This document shows, in pieces, positions 1-11,580 of a stretch of 64,000 bases of DNA. The notes under the pieces are model-generated. The model searched no databases, was not told where the DNA came from, and saw only the letters and a program-made list of their open reading frames with translations. The translations under genes were made by a program, and so were the position numbers. Position 1 is the first letter of the stretch. Each line of letters starts with the position of its first letter. This DNA is from Palaemon carinicauda. Taxonomy: Eukaryota; Arthropoda; Malacostraca; Decapoda; Palaemonidae. The DNA lies in the NCBI RefSeq assembly GCF_036898095.1, contig NC_090739.1, positions 58,205,574-58,269,573 of the forward strand. The letters are read 5' to 3'.

Positions 1-303
1 TGTTCACTATATGTATCAAAACATTATTCACAGAAATAAATATATTGTAATCAATGTTGTAAAACTTGTGAAAATCAATTACAGTCACTTACCAGGTAAA
101 CATGTAGCGTATATGCTACCAGGAAAAACAGAATTGGCGATTTCCAAAAAACGGCAAAAGAGAGGACAATGGCAGTTGTTCCTTCGGCTGTGTCTCTGGT
201 CTAACTAACCGGTGCTGGGTAAATTTTTGCTCAGAAGTGAAAAAGTGGTTTTGTGCATATAGGCGGTAGTGTATACGCTACACGTTTACCTGTCCAGGGT
301 TAA
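1..303. mobile_element. piggyBac-like element, right end only
   Basis: The right terminus reads, on the minus strand from 303, TTAA followed by CCCTGGACAGGTAAACGTG, the same TTAA+CCCTGG start seen at both ends of the piggyBac-like element at 32675-34029. A related inward motif (accaggtaaacatgtagcgt) lies at about 89-108, so the subterminal part carries inverted copies of a GTAGCGTATA-type palindrome. The left end lies outside the window. No transposase ORF is visible, so this is probably a non-autonomous copy. TTAA target choice is known for piggyBac; family assignment rests only on the termini. Confidence 0.6.
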
Positions 304-2040
304 ACAAAGGGATGGCTGTCAGGTCCCCAGTAAAGTTCACGTTCCGAAGTCTGTCTGCGAGCTGTTCTTGATCTGAACTCCTGTGGGGAAGAGCATTTAC
401 ATTACTGTTTGAATGCGCACCGGCATGCTGTCATGTTCCATCTTGAAGGAACAAGTTGGACTTGTGAGTGGATGGTTGTTGATGTTGAAGCTCTCAGCGA
501 GCGCACTCGCTTATCCTGGCGGATAGGGAATCGCGAGGCGTTAACTGTCCCCAATGGGATAGCGGGGTGTTGCGTGGTCACTAGTCTCTTTGTGATTGCG
601 TGATGTTATGTGGTTGTGAGACGCTATGCTATGTACTGCTGTGTGCTGCCATGTGGTCATGAAGTGAAGAGCTATTGCAAGCTGAAGTGTAGTCTTGAGC
701 TGTAGAGCAGTCACGTGTTGAGTTGTCACAAGCTGGAGTTTAGTCACAAACTGGAACCTGGTCACGAGCTGGCCCTTGGTCGTGAGCTGGAAAGCTGTGC
801 TGTCTCTTCGTTGATGAGTCTGCCAGACGATGCTCGTGCGATTGCTCCTGATCACGTTGAGTGTTTATTGTCAATGTTTCGAGCTGGTAGTGGCGAGCGC
901 TGGTCGTTGTCAGTGAGAACTCTCTGATCACGAGTTGTCCGTTTGTGCAATATCTGCAGTGCTGCGTCACTTGTTAGGACTCCCCCGGTAGTGTGGCGAG
1001 CGTTCCTGTGAGAATCCAAATCAGGAACTGGGCGAGACGAATCAGCTGGGCAAGATGTACTGGTCAGATGAGTGAAGGATGACGATCGGTGGAAGCGTTC
1101 AACTTGCCATCGATGTATTGCAGCTACACCCAGCCTTTTAGCTACCTCGTCCTCTCATTCTGATGAACCATAATCTGAGGGGCTAGAGAAAGGCATGCAT
1201 AAGCCTAATAATCTTCTCGTTGCCCTGCGTGGCAAAGACCACTTGGGAAGACCGAACCCACGAACAGGAAAGGTGTCCCTTGAGAGGAGCAGAAACAAGC
1301 ATCAGACTTGGTCCCCCACCGCCAGCTGAGCTAACTGGGAACGAGGGAGCGTGCCTTCATCATTAAGCTGAATAGGGTTGGCTGAGAGGTAACATTTCAA
1401 TGAAGACCATGACGGTACAGGAGCAGAGACTTCCATAGAACAGGACACTTAAGACTCAGCCGGTGCGAAACCTTTGGAATCTCTAAGAGGAGGACTGAGG
1501 TCAACTTCTGAGGAAGCTGGTGTATGCTTCCTCTGTGTCCCTATCTGCAGAAGCTCTAGAAGACCTTCCCTCGATGGGGGACCAGCGATCCCTAAGGAAG
1601 GCTATAGCTGGAGTACATCATCACCCGAGAAAGACTTCCCTAAGACAGAGCAGTGCCTCTTCGCTACTGAAGCTGTGGAGTCTTCCAGTCCTAAGGGTTG
1701 CCTGGGTGTCATAGGGTCACCGCTTCTATTCAGTTGTTGCCCCCTGGGAGGCTGATCGAGTAGGAGCTTCGGGCAGAGATGACCCGGAAGGAGATAAATC
1801 CCTCTGAGATTTCTTCTGCCTTCTGCCAAACCTCTTCCACTGGGAGGATGACCAATCCTGGCATTCAGAGCAGGTATCTGTGTACTAGGGTGACCTCAGC
1901 AGGCCAGTCACAGGGATTGAAGGTCGGTCTCGACCGGAGACATGAAAGTGGCACATTTGCACCCCTCAGGTCCAGGACAATTCCACATGTCTGCCTAGAA
2001 GAAACACTCACAACTGAGAAGACAAGATAAAACAATAAAG
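304..2040 (-). other. decayed, unrecognised coding-like repeat
   Basis: This stretch is richer in GC than its AT-rich flank and has several short minus-strand open frames (541-970, 1602-1829) with low-complexity content. Repeats such as gatcacgagctgg/gtcacaaactgg at about 725-800 recall the codon repeats of the RS gag family further right. I see no catalytic motif, zinc finger or termini. It may be an old gag-like relic, but I cannot name it. Confidence 0.3.
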
Positions 2041-2508
2041 ATTAGTCAATAGCCATTCAGTTTTAAGCAGTAGAGAGAGACAACATCTCTCAACCGAGCC
2101 AAAAGCAAACCGTGATGAGAACAGGTGTGTCAGAGCAGGGTAGCCAGTACTACCCCCTACCCCCCACTAATTAGCAGTAGAGTAGTTATACCTCGCTAAA
2201 GGTCTTATTGCTAGTTTTCCAGCTTCGCCTAAAGTATATTCCCTAATAAAGACTGAAAGGATTTCTATTAGTTACGGAACAAATAAGGATTGATAAGATA
2301 AATATGTTTTACAAAATTTTTGCTAAGAAAGCTATCTTCAAAGTGGTTTTTGATGACCTCAGAATAACATTATTTCAATGGGGGCAGTCATGCCTCATAA
2401 ATTTTGTTCTTGATATATTTGCCTTTTTCTGGCAAGTTTTTCTTTTTAATTACTTTGTTGCATTGAAAACTTTGAAAATATGAATTGTAAAAAAATTAAT
2501 ATTTTCAG

Positions 2509-2642
2509 CAAACTCTAAAGTGACATCAATGGCAAGGTCGCTAGTGAAGATTTTGAAGCAAGATATGAGTGAAATAGAGACCTGCCCGGATTGTTATATG
2601 AATGCTCATCAAAAACCAAATAGTTGGTTCACTGAAGCTTGT
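2509..2642 (+). CDS. ZMYND8: internal exon of a ZMYND8-like PWWP chromatin reader
   Basis: The exon is bounded by a good acceptor (T-rich tract, attttcag ending at 2508) and a donor (GTAAGT at 2643). The frame takes two bases of a split codon (2509-2510), then 44 open codons, ending exactly on a codon (phase 0). The peptide includes EIETCPDCYMNAHQKPNSWF and then TEAC, a Cys-rich linker like the one just before the PWWP domain of ZMYND8. It joins in phase with the PWWP exon at 62410. ZMYND8 is a nuclear chromatin reader (PHD, bromodomain, PWWP, MYND); this exon would lie between bromodomain and PWWP. The exon has no in-frame stop, unlike every neighbouring ORF. Exon calling is firm; the choice of ZMYND8 over ZMYND11 rests on remembered similarity. 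Confidence 0.8.
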
Positions 2643-3717
2643 GTAAGTATTGAAATGTGCATTTAGAGGGAAATTTTAATTTTAGATTTATCCTTTTGCC
2701 TCAAGCCATAAGAAATGACTAAAATAGCTTTAAATATATTTGGATTATTTGTGTTAGTATGAGATTTTACCTATGAAGGGAATGATTTAGAATTTGAAAA
2801 ACTTTTCATTAACAAATGATTTACATACAAGGTCATAAATCATTTCCTTGAACAATTTTCCATCAGCTCTTCTCTCTACTTGGTATATGTGAAATGAATC
2901 TCTCTACTCTTAAATGTGAAATAGTCTTTCCAGTCTTCTGTCTTGTATTATATTTTTTTGCACTTGCATTAACTGGATCATACTACAGGTCCTCATATTT
3001 TCATATACTTCACTTTTCTGTCTAGCTGTTTCTCATCCTTTTTCATCACTTCCCCTAACCATCTCAGCCTTTGATTTCTCAGATTTTTTTCCATACCAAT
3101 TACTGATTCTTATTATGATCTTCCCTCCATACTCCAGCTGTGAATGTCAGTATTTTAAGGTCACACCTTTTCTTTGATTTTCTTTGCTGCAAGGCCAGTG
3201 TCAATGTGCAAAACACATACTCAGTGTGTATAAGGTAGAACCACGGATTCAGGCTCTATTGAACCTGTCACAGCACCTTCAATGCTGAAATTTATCTGAC
3301 AACTGATGATACGTCATCACTGAGAACCAATGCTAATATTATACTGGAGATAATACTACCTGGGTGCTTTGTTTGTGCCCAGCAACCAACTTCCTTCTCT
3401 TCATAATTACCGGTGGAGACCTCTTCTGCATGTTCATATATGACAATCTTTTCAGGCTCCCTCATCAACTTTAAAGTTGAAATATAGTCGACTAACTTCC
3501 GAATGCTTGATTGCTTATTCTTAGGTATGCTAATAACATAATAAGGTTACTGAAATTATAGTTTGTTTTCACAACAGCATGGAAAGTGTTTGGGGTAAAG
3601 ATTCTGTTTTCTCCTCAAGTTAGCTGAGTTTTAAGTTTTTATATAATTAATTGTCTAGACTAAGCTCTTGAACCTTTTTTTGCTAAGTCTTGGGCCAGCA
3701 TAGCCTATCGTTGTTTA
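2643..3717. other. AT-rich intron sequence, nothing recognised
   Basis: About 1.1 kb of AT-rich sequence directly after the first exon. No ORF, terminal repeat, microsatellite or RNA gene stands out on either strand. Confidence 0.5.
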
Positions 3718-6130
3718 CAGGTAGTCATCGACTTTCGACCTATGGGACTTACGACTTCAACTTTACGACCACTTTTTCACGGTGATGATCTTGCAAGTTT
3801 TTGAAATAGTACACTGATAGAACAACTATTTCCTTAGAAATAATCTATTTTCTTGTATTAAAATTAATTAATCTGCCTTTTATTGATAGTATACAGTATT
3901 AATTTTGTATCAAAAATATAGTAAGAAAAGTTTTAATATCCATCGAGTTTATAGTGAATCGTGTCTGGTGACATATTTTTGGCCAAGCCATGGAAAATGA
4001 CCGGGCAGATAGAGTGATTTCCTTTCAAAAGGATATCTATTACTCTAAGTACCCCTGTAATCGAAATATCGGGTAATGATACATAATATCTCATGGCTCT
4101 GCATCGATTGTTATGAGTACTACGTGGCGTAAATTTCTCTCGACAATTAGGACAGAATCTCATGTTTTACGCGTTTCATCTTATTTGTTCCATCTCTAAC
4201 CATAGATTGATATTTATCTGACGAAAGTATACAAATAGGGCAAATATTTTCTTAAAGTGTTATATTTTCTTTTGTAGTATAAAAATAAAATACATTTTTT
4301 GGCGAGGGATTTTTACATATTTTGCTAGTCATTCTTTGTCAAGTTCATATGGTGACGTTATATTTTGGGCAGAAAGTGAGTGGCAAATCAAAGTATTTCC
4401 TATCGATTTGTTACCGAGTAATCTCATTATTCCCATCATCGAAAACATTGAGTAATGATACCAATTATTTCAGTGGTTTTTACCAGTTGTTATGAGTAGT
4501 CTACGGTACTAACTTGGTAAGTTGGCATTTTCTTTTAATTGACAATATACAGTATCTAGTTTGAATAAAAAATATACTGTACAGTCTGCCCTCATTTATC
4601 GCCGGTTCTTGCTTTTCGGCTTCAGTTTCTCCTGCATAAGAACATTACAATATCTATCAAATGAAAATTCACATAATCGGGATAAAATCCACACTGCGTG
4701 ATGATTTCAAATAGCCCGCTCTACACTGGGAATGCTTTGTGCCACTACCTCTCTCTCCACCCAGCTGGTCCTAGCTCTCTCTCTACAGTGTATATCCATT
4801 TACTGTGGTAAAAAATTACAGTTCTATTTGAAATAGAGCGAATTTTGATTAAACTAGTGTTTCACTTAACCATTATCCAATAATATTGTATTTAATATTC
4901 ACATTTTAGTATTGTATTTGTACGAAACTGGTCTTTTGTTGAGTAAATATTTTATTCATGTATTTCATTTGCGTATGTAAGAGGTTTATAGCCAGCTCGT
5001 AAGGCGAGTTCCTCTTGTGTAGCTTCAAGTATTTGTATGTAAATTACGTAAGACTTTTGTTGCTCATTTCATTGTATTTTTCATTGAAGTCAGTATATGT
5101 AAATTTACATAATTTTTAAAATCAGCTTTTTTATTTCACGTATTTTGTTACGAAGTCTTATACAATCTCAATTAAGGGAACCGTCCGCTATGGTGTTTGA
5201 CATAACTTTAAATAAACGAAAATCGTTTTATTGTTTCTATGCACGCCGAAGCATATCGTACATGCTCTTCATAAGTTTCAGCCAATTATTTTTACAAATA
5301 CAGATAGTGCTCGACTTACGACCTATGCGACTTACAACGATTCGACTTTACGACGATTTTTTCATGGTGATGACGTCACAAGTGTTATCGAAATAGTACG
5401 GTAATTGGACAAATATTTCTTTGGAAGTAATCTATTTTTTTGTATGAAAATAAACTGATTTATCTTGGTAAATTATTATTTTCTTTTATTGATAATATAC
5501 AGTATCTATTTTCAGTAAAAAGTATATTAAGAACATTTTTAGTATCTTCTGATTTCATATCAATGTCTGTTGACGTCATATTACTGGCGGAAAGCGACCG
5601 GGCAATACAGTGATTTCCTTCCAATAGGCTAACGATTAATATTAGTATTCCCATTATGGAAATATCAAGTAACGATACAAACTATTTTATGGGTCTGAAT
5701 CGATTGTCATGAGTACTACGTAGCGTAAATTTTATTCTATGCTGTTTTATTTAATACATTTGCTTGGTAAGTTAGGAATTTACATATTTTGCAAATCATT
5801 CTTTGTCGAGTTTACGTCAAGTGTCTTGTGACGTCATATTTCTGGCGGAAGCGCGCTGCCAAACCAAATGATTTCCTTTCATCGTGTTACATAGTAATCT
5901 TATTACAGTATTCCCATCATCGAAACACCGAGTAACGATTAGTGGTCTATATTAGTAGTTATGAGAATAGTACTACTTAGCACAAATTTAAGAAAAATAG
6001 TCTGAGGACGTCATATATCTTGCGGTAGGTGAATGGCAAATCAAGGGATTTCCTTTTGATGTGTTACTGATATTCCCATAATCGAAACATCGAGTAGTGA
6101 TACTAAGAATTTCTAATAATGTTCAAAGAA
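3718..6130. repeat. degenerate ~270-bp repeat cluster, possibly pogo/mariner MITEs
   Basis: Related units recur at about 3720-4160, 4290-4560, 5300-5750, 5760-5990 and 6000-6110. Shared blocks are 'cgactt(a/t)cgacctatg', 'ttattgataatatacagtat', 'tgacgtcatatt.ctggcgg', 'gatttcctt', 'attcccat.atcgaaa' and 'gttatgagtactacgtagcg'. Two units open with CAG(G/A)TAGT..TCGACTT, resembling pogo/mariner termini. Several copies carry TGACGTCA palindromes. Unit order and divergence suggest repeated insertion or an old tandem array; no protein is encoded. Confidence 0.6.
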
Positions 6131-6154
6131 ATGTGAACATTTAACAGGGAATTA

Positions 6155-6155
6155 A

Positions 6156-6181
<26 letters not shown>
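6155..6181. repeat. (GA)n microsatellite
   Basis: A perfect GA dinucleotide run of about 27 bp at the right edge of the repeat cluster. Confidence 0.95.
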
Positions 6182-6186
<5 letters not shown>

Positions 6187-6346
6187 TGTGGGTTACGGTA
6201 TTTTTTCTTAAAAAGAAATACAGCTTATATTATTAACTAAAACATTAAATATCTTGATAATAATTGCTTCTTTTAAATTAACAAAGAAAAACAGTGTATT
6301 CGATTAATTTTCAATATCTGTCTTGGAACAAGACAGATAAGAGAGG

Positions 6347-7262
6347 TCAGATGGCGTAACAGATTCGATTAACGAGAGGCTGGAAGAACTTCTTTGTTGA
6401 GAAAGAGAGTGCAGCAACTTCTTTTAGTCTGTGTTCTCTTTTGTCTGATGGGGGAGGCTTTTGTCTGATGGGGAGACTTTTGTCTGATGGGGAGACTTTC
6501 TCTTGGACTGTGTCTATGATCATAACGAGGTATACCAGTCTCTGTGAAGGTTGTAGTAATGATTTCTCATGATTTATCAGAACCCCCAGGTCCTGACAAA
6601 ACTCGAGAAGCATGTTTCTGTGACGAAGAAGGGTCCTCTCCGAGTCCGCTAGGATCAGTCAGTCCTCTAGATATCTGAGAAGACGGATGTCGTTACGTGA
6701 GGCTAAGATGACGTTAGGGAGAACCCTCTGGTTAATACCTGAGGAACTGTTGCGAGACCGAAGCGTAGAACCTTGAACTGCTATGTCTTTTCCTCATGCA
6801 TGAATCTTAGATATTTCATTGAAGACGGATGGATTGGGATCTGGAAGTATGCGTCCTTCAGATCCAGTGTGCACAAGAAGTCCCTTGGACGAACCGCTTG
6901 GATGACTGTCTGCCGTCTCCATTTTGAACTGAATCTGTTGAACAAATTTGTTCAGAGGGGAGAGATCAATGACTGGTCTCCAGCCTCTAGTCGCCGTTTT
7001 CACCAGAAATATTCGACTGTAGAAGCCTGGGAACCTGTCCGCAACTTCTTGGAGAGGACCCTTCTTCAGGATGGTCTGGACTTCGGCTCTGAGGGCCAGC
7101 TCCTTTGCGGATCACTTCCCATAGAACCTTAGATGCACTGGCTCTCAAGTTAAAGGAGGTAGAAATTGAATAAACGGGACGCGATACCCTAGGGCAATCT
7201 ATTCGACCGTCCAGGGATCTACCCCGTGGAGCTGCCACCTCTGCCAGTGTTGCCGTAGGCAT
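6347..7262 (-). pseudogene. reverse transcriptase fragment of D1
   Basis: Read from 7262 down to 6347. The frame 7003-6794 carries GWRPVIDLSPLNKFVQ, the N-terminal fingers motif of DIRS/gypsy-type reverse transcriptases, followed by KMETADSHP. Frame 6613-6347 carries LLEFCQDLGVLINHEKS and QRLVYLVMIIDT, the thumb-proximal part. Between them the frame is broken by indels and the YLDD active site is not readable. The 3' end contains a small SDK(S)LPIRQ-type internal repetition (6440-6490). It is a non-functional remnant that matches the D2 RT at 14380-15130. Confidence 0.75.
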
Positions 7263-8270
7263 CCTTCCACAGGTGGTAGGGGATGAGGAATGTCATTCCT
7301 ACTGGGTGTGACCACCTCGGCCATCTTCCCTCTCCCTTCTTTCCTCGGAAGGACTTGGACTCTTTCTGGCCTTTGGATGGAAAGGGCCGCTTAGACACCT
7401 TAAAAGGTTCAGAGGACTTACAAGTTGACTGGTGAGGAAAGGAAGGTGCTTGATGAAGCCGTGCAGACTGGGAAGGTCTACCATAGGTCTGCGATGTCAT
7501 GCTCCTATGGAGGAGCGAATCATTTGATGATTTCCTCCATCGCTCAGCAGCACACACTATCTCTTCCAGAACAAAGAGATATGAACCCTCGAGGGTGGAA
7601 TTCCTCAACCGAGAGACCTCCACCTTTGGTACCTGTTTGTGGAACCTACCTATGATGGTATCCCTTCAGCATGGTCTGGACTTCGGCTCTGAGGGCCACC
7701 TCCTTTGCAGATCACTTCGCATAGAACCTTAGATGCACTGGCTCTTGAGTCAGAGGAGGGAGAAATTGAATAAACAGGATGCAATACCCTAGGGCAATCA
7801 CTTCGACCGTCCAGGGATCTACCCCATGGAGCTGCCACCTCTGCCAGTGTTGCTGCAGGCATCCTTCCACTGGTGGTAGGGGATGAGGAATGTCATTCCT
7901 ACTGGGAGTGACCACCTTGGCCATCTCCCCTCTCCCTTCTTTCCTCGGAAGGACTTGGACCCTTTCTGGCCTTTGTATGGAAAGGGCTGCTTCGACACCT
8001 TAGAAGGTCCAGAGGACCTACAAGTTGACTGATGAGAAAAGGAAGGTGCTCGATGAGACCCGTGAAGATTGGGTAGGTCTACCATAGGTCTGCGATGTCA
8101 TGCTCCTATGGAGGAGCGAATCATTTGACGATTTAATCCATCACTCAGCAGCACTCTATCTCTTCCGGAATGAAGAGATATGAACCCTCGATGGTTGAAT
8201 CCCTCAACCGAGAGACCTCCACCTTCGGTACCTGTTTGTGGTACCTACTCATGACAGTATCCCTTCTCTT
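7071..8270 (-). repeat. 600-bp direct tandem duplication inside D1
   Basis: The block starting at 7071 (atggtctggacttcggctct) repeats at 7671 with a period of 600 bp, and the second unit runs to about 8265. Both encode on the minus strand the gag basic tail (SKSFRGKKGEGRWPRW) and the gag-RT junction (WQRWQLHGVDPWTV in the second copy). The copies differ by scattered substitutions and small indels, so the duplication is not recent. D2 has only one copy of this segment. Confidence 0.9.
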
Positions 8271-10395
8271 GAGAATGGTGTTCGGCCACAGGTTGAAGAC
8301 GTGGTTTGATAGAAAACTCTAAGAGTCCTTACAACAGCTATGACTCCAAAGTCTTCCTGGCCGACTCTTTCAAAAGATCGTCGGAGCGAACCATGAAGCC
8401 TAAGGATCCTAGCCATAGATCGAGCCACGAAGAAGCCTGCATGGCGTACATCTCACCTTTCTCTATGTGTAGGAGCTCAACTGCCGAGAAGGAGGCCTTT
8501 AGAGAGGAGAGGGTCCGAGTTGCTACACCCTTCGTTGGGGACTCTACCGAAGGGTCGATGGTCTTGGTGGAATGTGGTTCCCCTTCAGTCTTTGTAAAGC
8601 AAAAGGAAGTAGAAGGGACCGAGAGGAGGAACCTACCCTCAAGGAACTAGAAGTTCCAGCTATTTGAGCGATAACTTTCCTTTTGGCGGCTGTCAAACCC
8701 TTGGACCAGGGCAGAGATGCACTGGATATGGAAGGCTTTTGTGTTTTGAATATCTCGTCGAGAACCATATCCTTCTCATCCTGGATGGTGGAACCAGGAG
8801 TGGACAACCTGTTGATGGCCCACATCCAGGCAAGGACCTGTCAAAAGGTATGCTCCGACTCACGTCTCTCTTGTTCGGAGAGATAGTTTGGACTGGCCTT
8901 CTTTGGAAGATTCTCATCCTCAGAATCTAAGGGGTCATCCACTTCCAGAGCCTGGGGTAGGTCAGGGTTCTTAACAGAACCACTGGGAGGACCCGCCACA
9001 GGGGACTGTCTCTGTGCCTCAGCCATTCTAGCTTCTAGTGCTGTAGCGTTCTTGGGTTTGTCTTAGTGTCCTTCGATTCCCTACCCACAGGATGTTCCTC
9101 TGTGGTCTGAGGAGGGGAACGTGTGAGGTTTTCGAGGCACTTGACGAAGCCTTGGCATTAGGAGGTGAAGGCTCCTCCTCTTAAGGAGGCACAGAAACTG
9201 GATGTTGGTCGGAAAGAACTACCTCAATTTCTTGAGGGTTGAAGGGATGGATCATGATCTCTTGGGTGAGCCTATGTCCCTACTTGTTCTAGGATGGATG
9301 ATTTCAGCGTGAGGTGGTGTTACGCCTCTCAGGCTTCTCCTCTGCTTTTGCTTCTTAGTGATGACCTCCTTCACCTTTACTGGCATAAAGGGTAAGTTAC
9401 TCATATAAGGATCAGAAGGAATAGGACCTTCAGCATGTGATCGGGGTGGAGGTGATCTACACACACTGCCGTTGACTTCCTTCTAGGGTTCTTACTCCCA
9501 ACTGACGAACTCGACGAGGGTTCCAAGGGGATCCTAAGGCTTGCCTTGACTGGAACAGTTGCAGGTTGTGACGGTGTAGGAGCCTTGTTCAGTCTTTAGG
9601 AGGGTGGAGATGAACCCATGAATGAATGTTTGAACCTCTAGGACTCTAGGTAAACCCTGGAATTCCCTAGGAGAGTGTCCTGTGGATGGAACTCTTGAAG
9701 GAGGTCCAGTCGATGAAGGTGATAACCTCTAAGGTAGAGAAACACGTTCCTTTGGGTGCGAAGGAAGGTCTGGACTAATCGGCACGTTAGCATAACTATT
9801 AGGGGCTCCTTGAACCCTTCTGGTATGGTTGTCTATCTTCCGTTGGAAGTAGAGGATGCAGAGGGTAGAGACGAAGGTGTTGGTACCGCACTTGCTCGCT
9901 GTTCCGACACATATGCTCGTGAAATGGCGAGATTCCCATGCAAAATTGCGATTTTAACGGGTTAACAGACGTGATTCATGAGCAGAAATGCTCGCAACAG
10001 GAGCACTAGGAGCCACAGAGGAGGAAGGTCTAACGCCTTCCTGCTGCCTCAGAGAAGCAACTATGTCTAACGAAGTTGGCAGAGGAGGCCTCTGAATTGG
10101 AACTACTCTATTTGGAGAACATGTCACAGTGGGACGCGTTTCCAAGTGTTGCGTAGGCAACGCTTGGCTAAAACTCCCAAGGTGGTGAAAGGCACTGGGG
10201 GTTTAGCTGGACGCCTGTTAGAGGAATGGTCATTTTCATCTTCAGGTACGGTCCGAGGTCGTTTGAAAGGTGTGGTTGAGGGGTCGGTGTATGCCTATCT
10301 TTACCTCTAGATGAGGAACATCTAGACCTTGATCGCGAACACGCGGTTCGCGATCGTGAACGGGAGTGTCTAACTCTCGTTTGTGAACGGCGTGC
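7660..10395 (-). pseudogene. gag-like ORF1 of D1, lacking its N-terminus
   Basis: Reads right to left. At 10390-10300 it starts in an RS-rich stretch (RHSRSRSRTACSRSRSR), then a Pro/Ser-rich part with LRQQEGVRPSSSVAPSAP (10160-9954), then SPPPRSHAEGP and VKVKEVITKK (9464-9252), an acidic block with LEVDDPLDSEDENLP (9026-8841), and a basic Gly/Lys tail near 7960. Frameshifts separate these pieces. Order and spacing match D2 gag. The role inferred is the nucleocapsid-like ORF1 of a tyrosine-recombinase retrotransposon. Confidence 0.65.
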
Positions 10396-11118
10396 AGTCC
10401 TGCCATGTCTTCGTTGGAGACCGACCTGCAATGTCTGTGTCTGTGCAGAGGGCATCACTGTGAGCAGGGTTCACCCTGCGAATAGTGTAAGGAGTGGCCT
10501 GCCTCCCAATGGTAGAAATTTTGGCGGCGTAGGAAGGAGAAGACGAAGCTTGATCTTTCTCCCTCAGGAGCGAGGAAAGCGTGTTCTTCTCGCACCCCCA
10601 AAACTCTTTCTAAATCTTCTCGCTCGCGCTCTTCCGAAGGACATTCGAATAGGAACGCAGACCGACTAACTCCTTGGCAACCCCGGGGTAGTGGGTGGGT
10701 TGTTGCTTCCCCTAGAGGAGCCACTTCACCTCTAGCTGCCAGGGAGCCATTCTCCCTTTCAGATCTTTTGCAAATGTGGCCAACCTTAGGGATTTCGGGT
10801 TCCCCTTCGGAGGAGCTCTGCTGTACCTTCTTCAGCGTTGTGCTAGGAAGAACCCTCCTGATCCATTGACATCTCACTCTCTGGTTCTGTGCGAGATCCA
10901 TCTTTTGCCCTCTCCTGACCCTTCCACGCGTGGACGAGGGGATTGCTCGCGTATTCCCCTCCAACAGCCTCCTGCTGACAATGAATCCGCTCTCCATATA
11001 GGGACCTCGTCATCCTGTAACCCCAACCCTTTATTTCTCCCCATAGGAGCATCTCCATCACCTTGTCCTTCTGGACACTTCCCCTGATCGCAATTTGAGA
11101 TGATCGGAAGATCTGATG

Positions 11119-11580
11119 GATCGTAGGTCATCACGATCCGAATGCTCCTCTTCTAGAAGGCGTTCACACTTTAGAGCTTTGCGCTCACGAGACCGCAGGT
11201 TTCCACGCTCTCCTCGGATGCGTTCCTCTTCATGAGAAGTCTCGCGATCGCGTTCCGCGTGATCACGAGCACAGTCTAGACCAAGGTCCAGACGCTCGCG
11301 TTCTAGATCTCTGCGATCCAGATCACGAGAACAGCGCTCGCGAGGATGACGCTCCCGTTCACGAGGGCTGCGTTCACGCTTGTGAAGGTATTGTTCACGA
11401 GAACGACATTCTCGTTCGTGAGGTAGATGCTCACGTTCGCGAGATAGGTGTTCACGTCGTTCTCGAATGAGAGCCAGACGCTCCCGTTCACGATCATGAA
11501 CCGCACGTTCGCGATCAAGGTCTAGACGTTCCTATTCTAGAGGTAAAGGTAGGCGCTCGTGCAGTCCATCAGGGCATAGT
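11119..11580 (+). other. RS-domain codon repeats within D2 gag
   Basis: Repeats of CGTTCACGAG/CGCTCGCGAG type encode strings such as RSRSREQRSRG, RSRSRGLRSR and ARSRSRSRRSYSRGK in the gag frame. Several CGA codons have become TGA, giving in-frame stops, as expected from CpG decay. The same region appears on the minus strand in D1 (10390-10300) and in the D3 fragment (59530-59860). Breakpoints of D1 and D3 both fall inside it. Confidence 0.75.

Larger units (their letters stand above)
6312..10395 (-). mobile_element. RS-gag DIRS-like retrotransposon, copy D1 (truncated, inverted)
   Basis: Minus-strand gag and RT sequences are homologous to the plus-strand copy that follows (about 11456 to about 15000). 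Shared signatures include LRQQEG(V/I)RPSSS, SLEVDDPLD-like acidic blocks, MAEAQ, PSQRLVYL and DTVQEKV. D1 starts inside the RS-codon repeats at about 10395, so it lacks the gag N-terminus, and ends inside the RT C-terminal region at about 6312, so it lacks RNase H and recombinase. No terminal repeats remain. Together with D2 it forms an imperfect inverted repeat with a loop of about 1 kb. Confidence 0.75.

Noticed and set aside
10455..10997. 180-codon minus-strand frame
   Set aside because: Antisense of D2 gag N-terminal region; the plus frame shares conserved blocks with D3.
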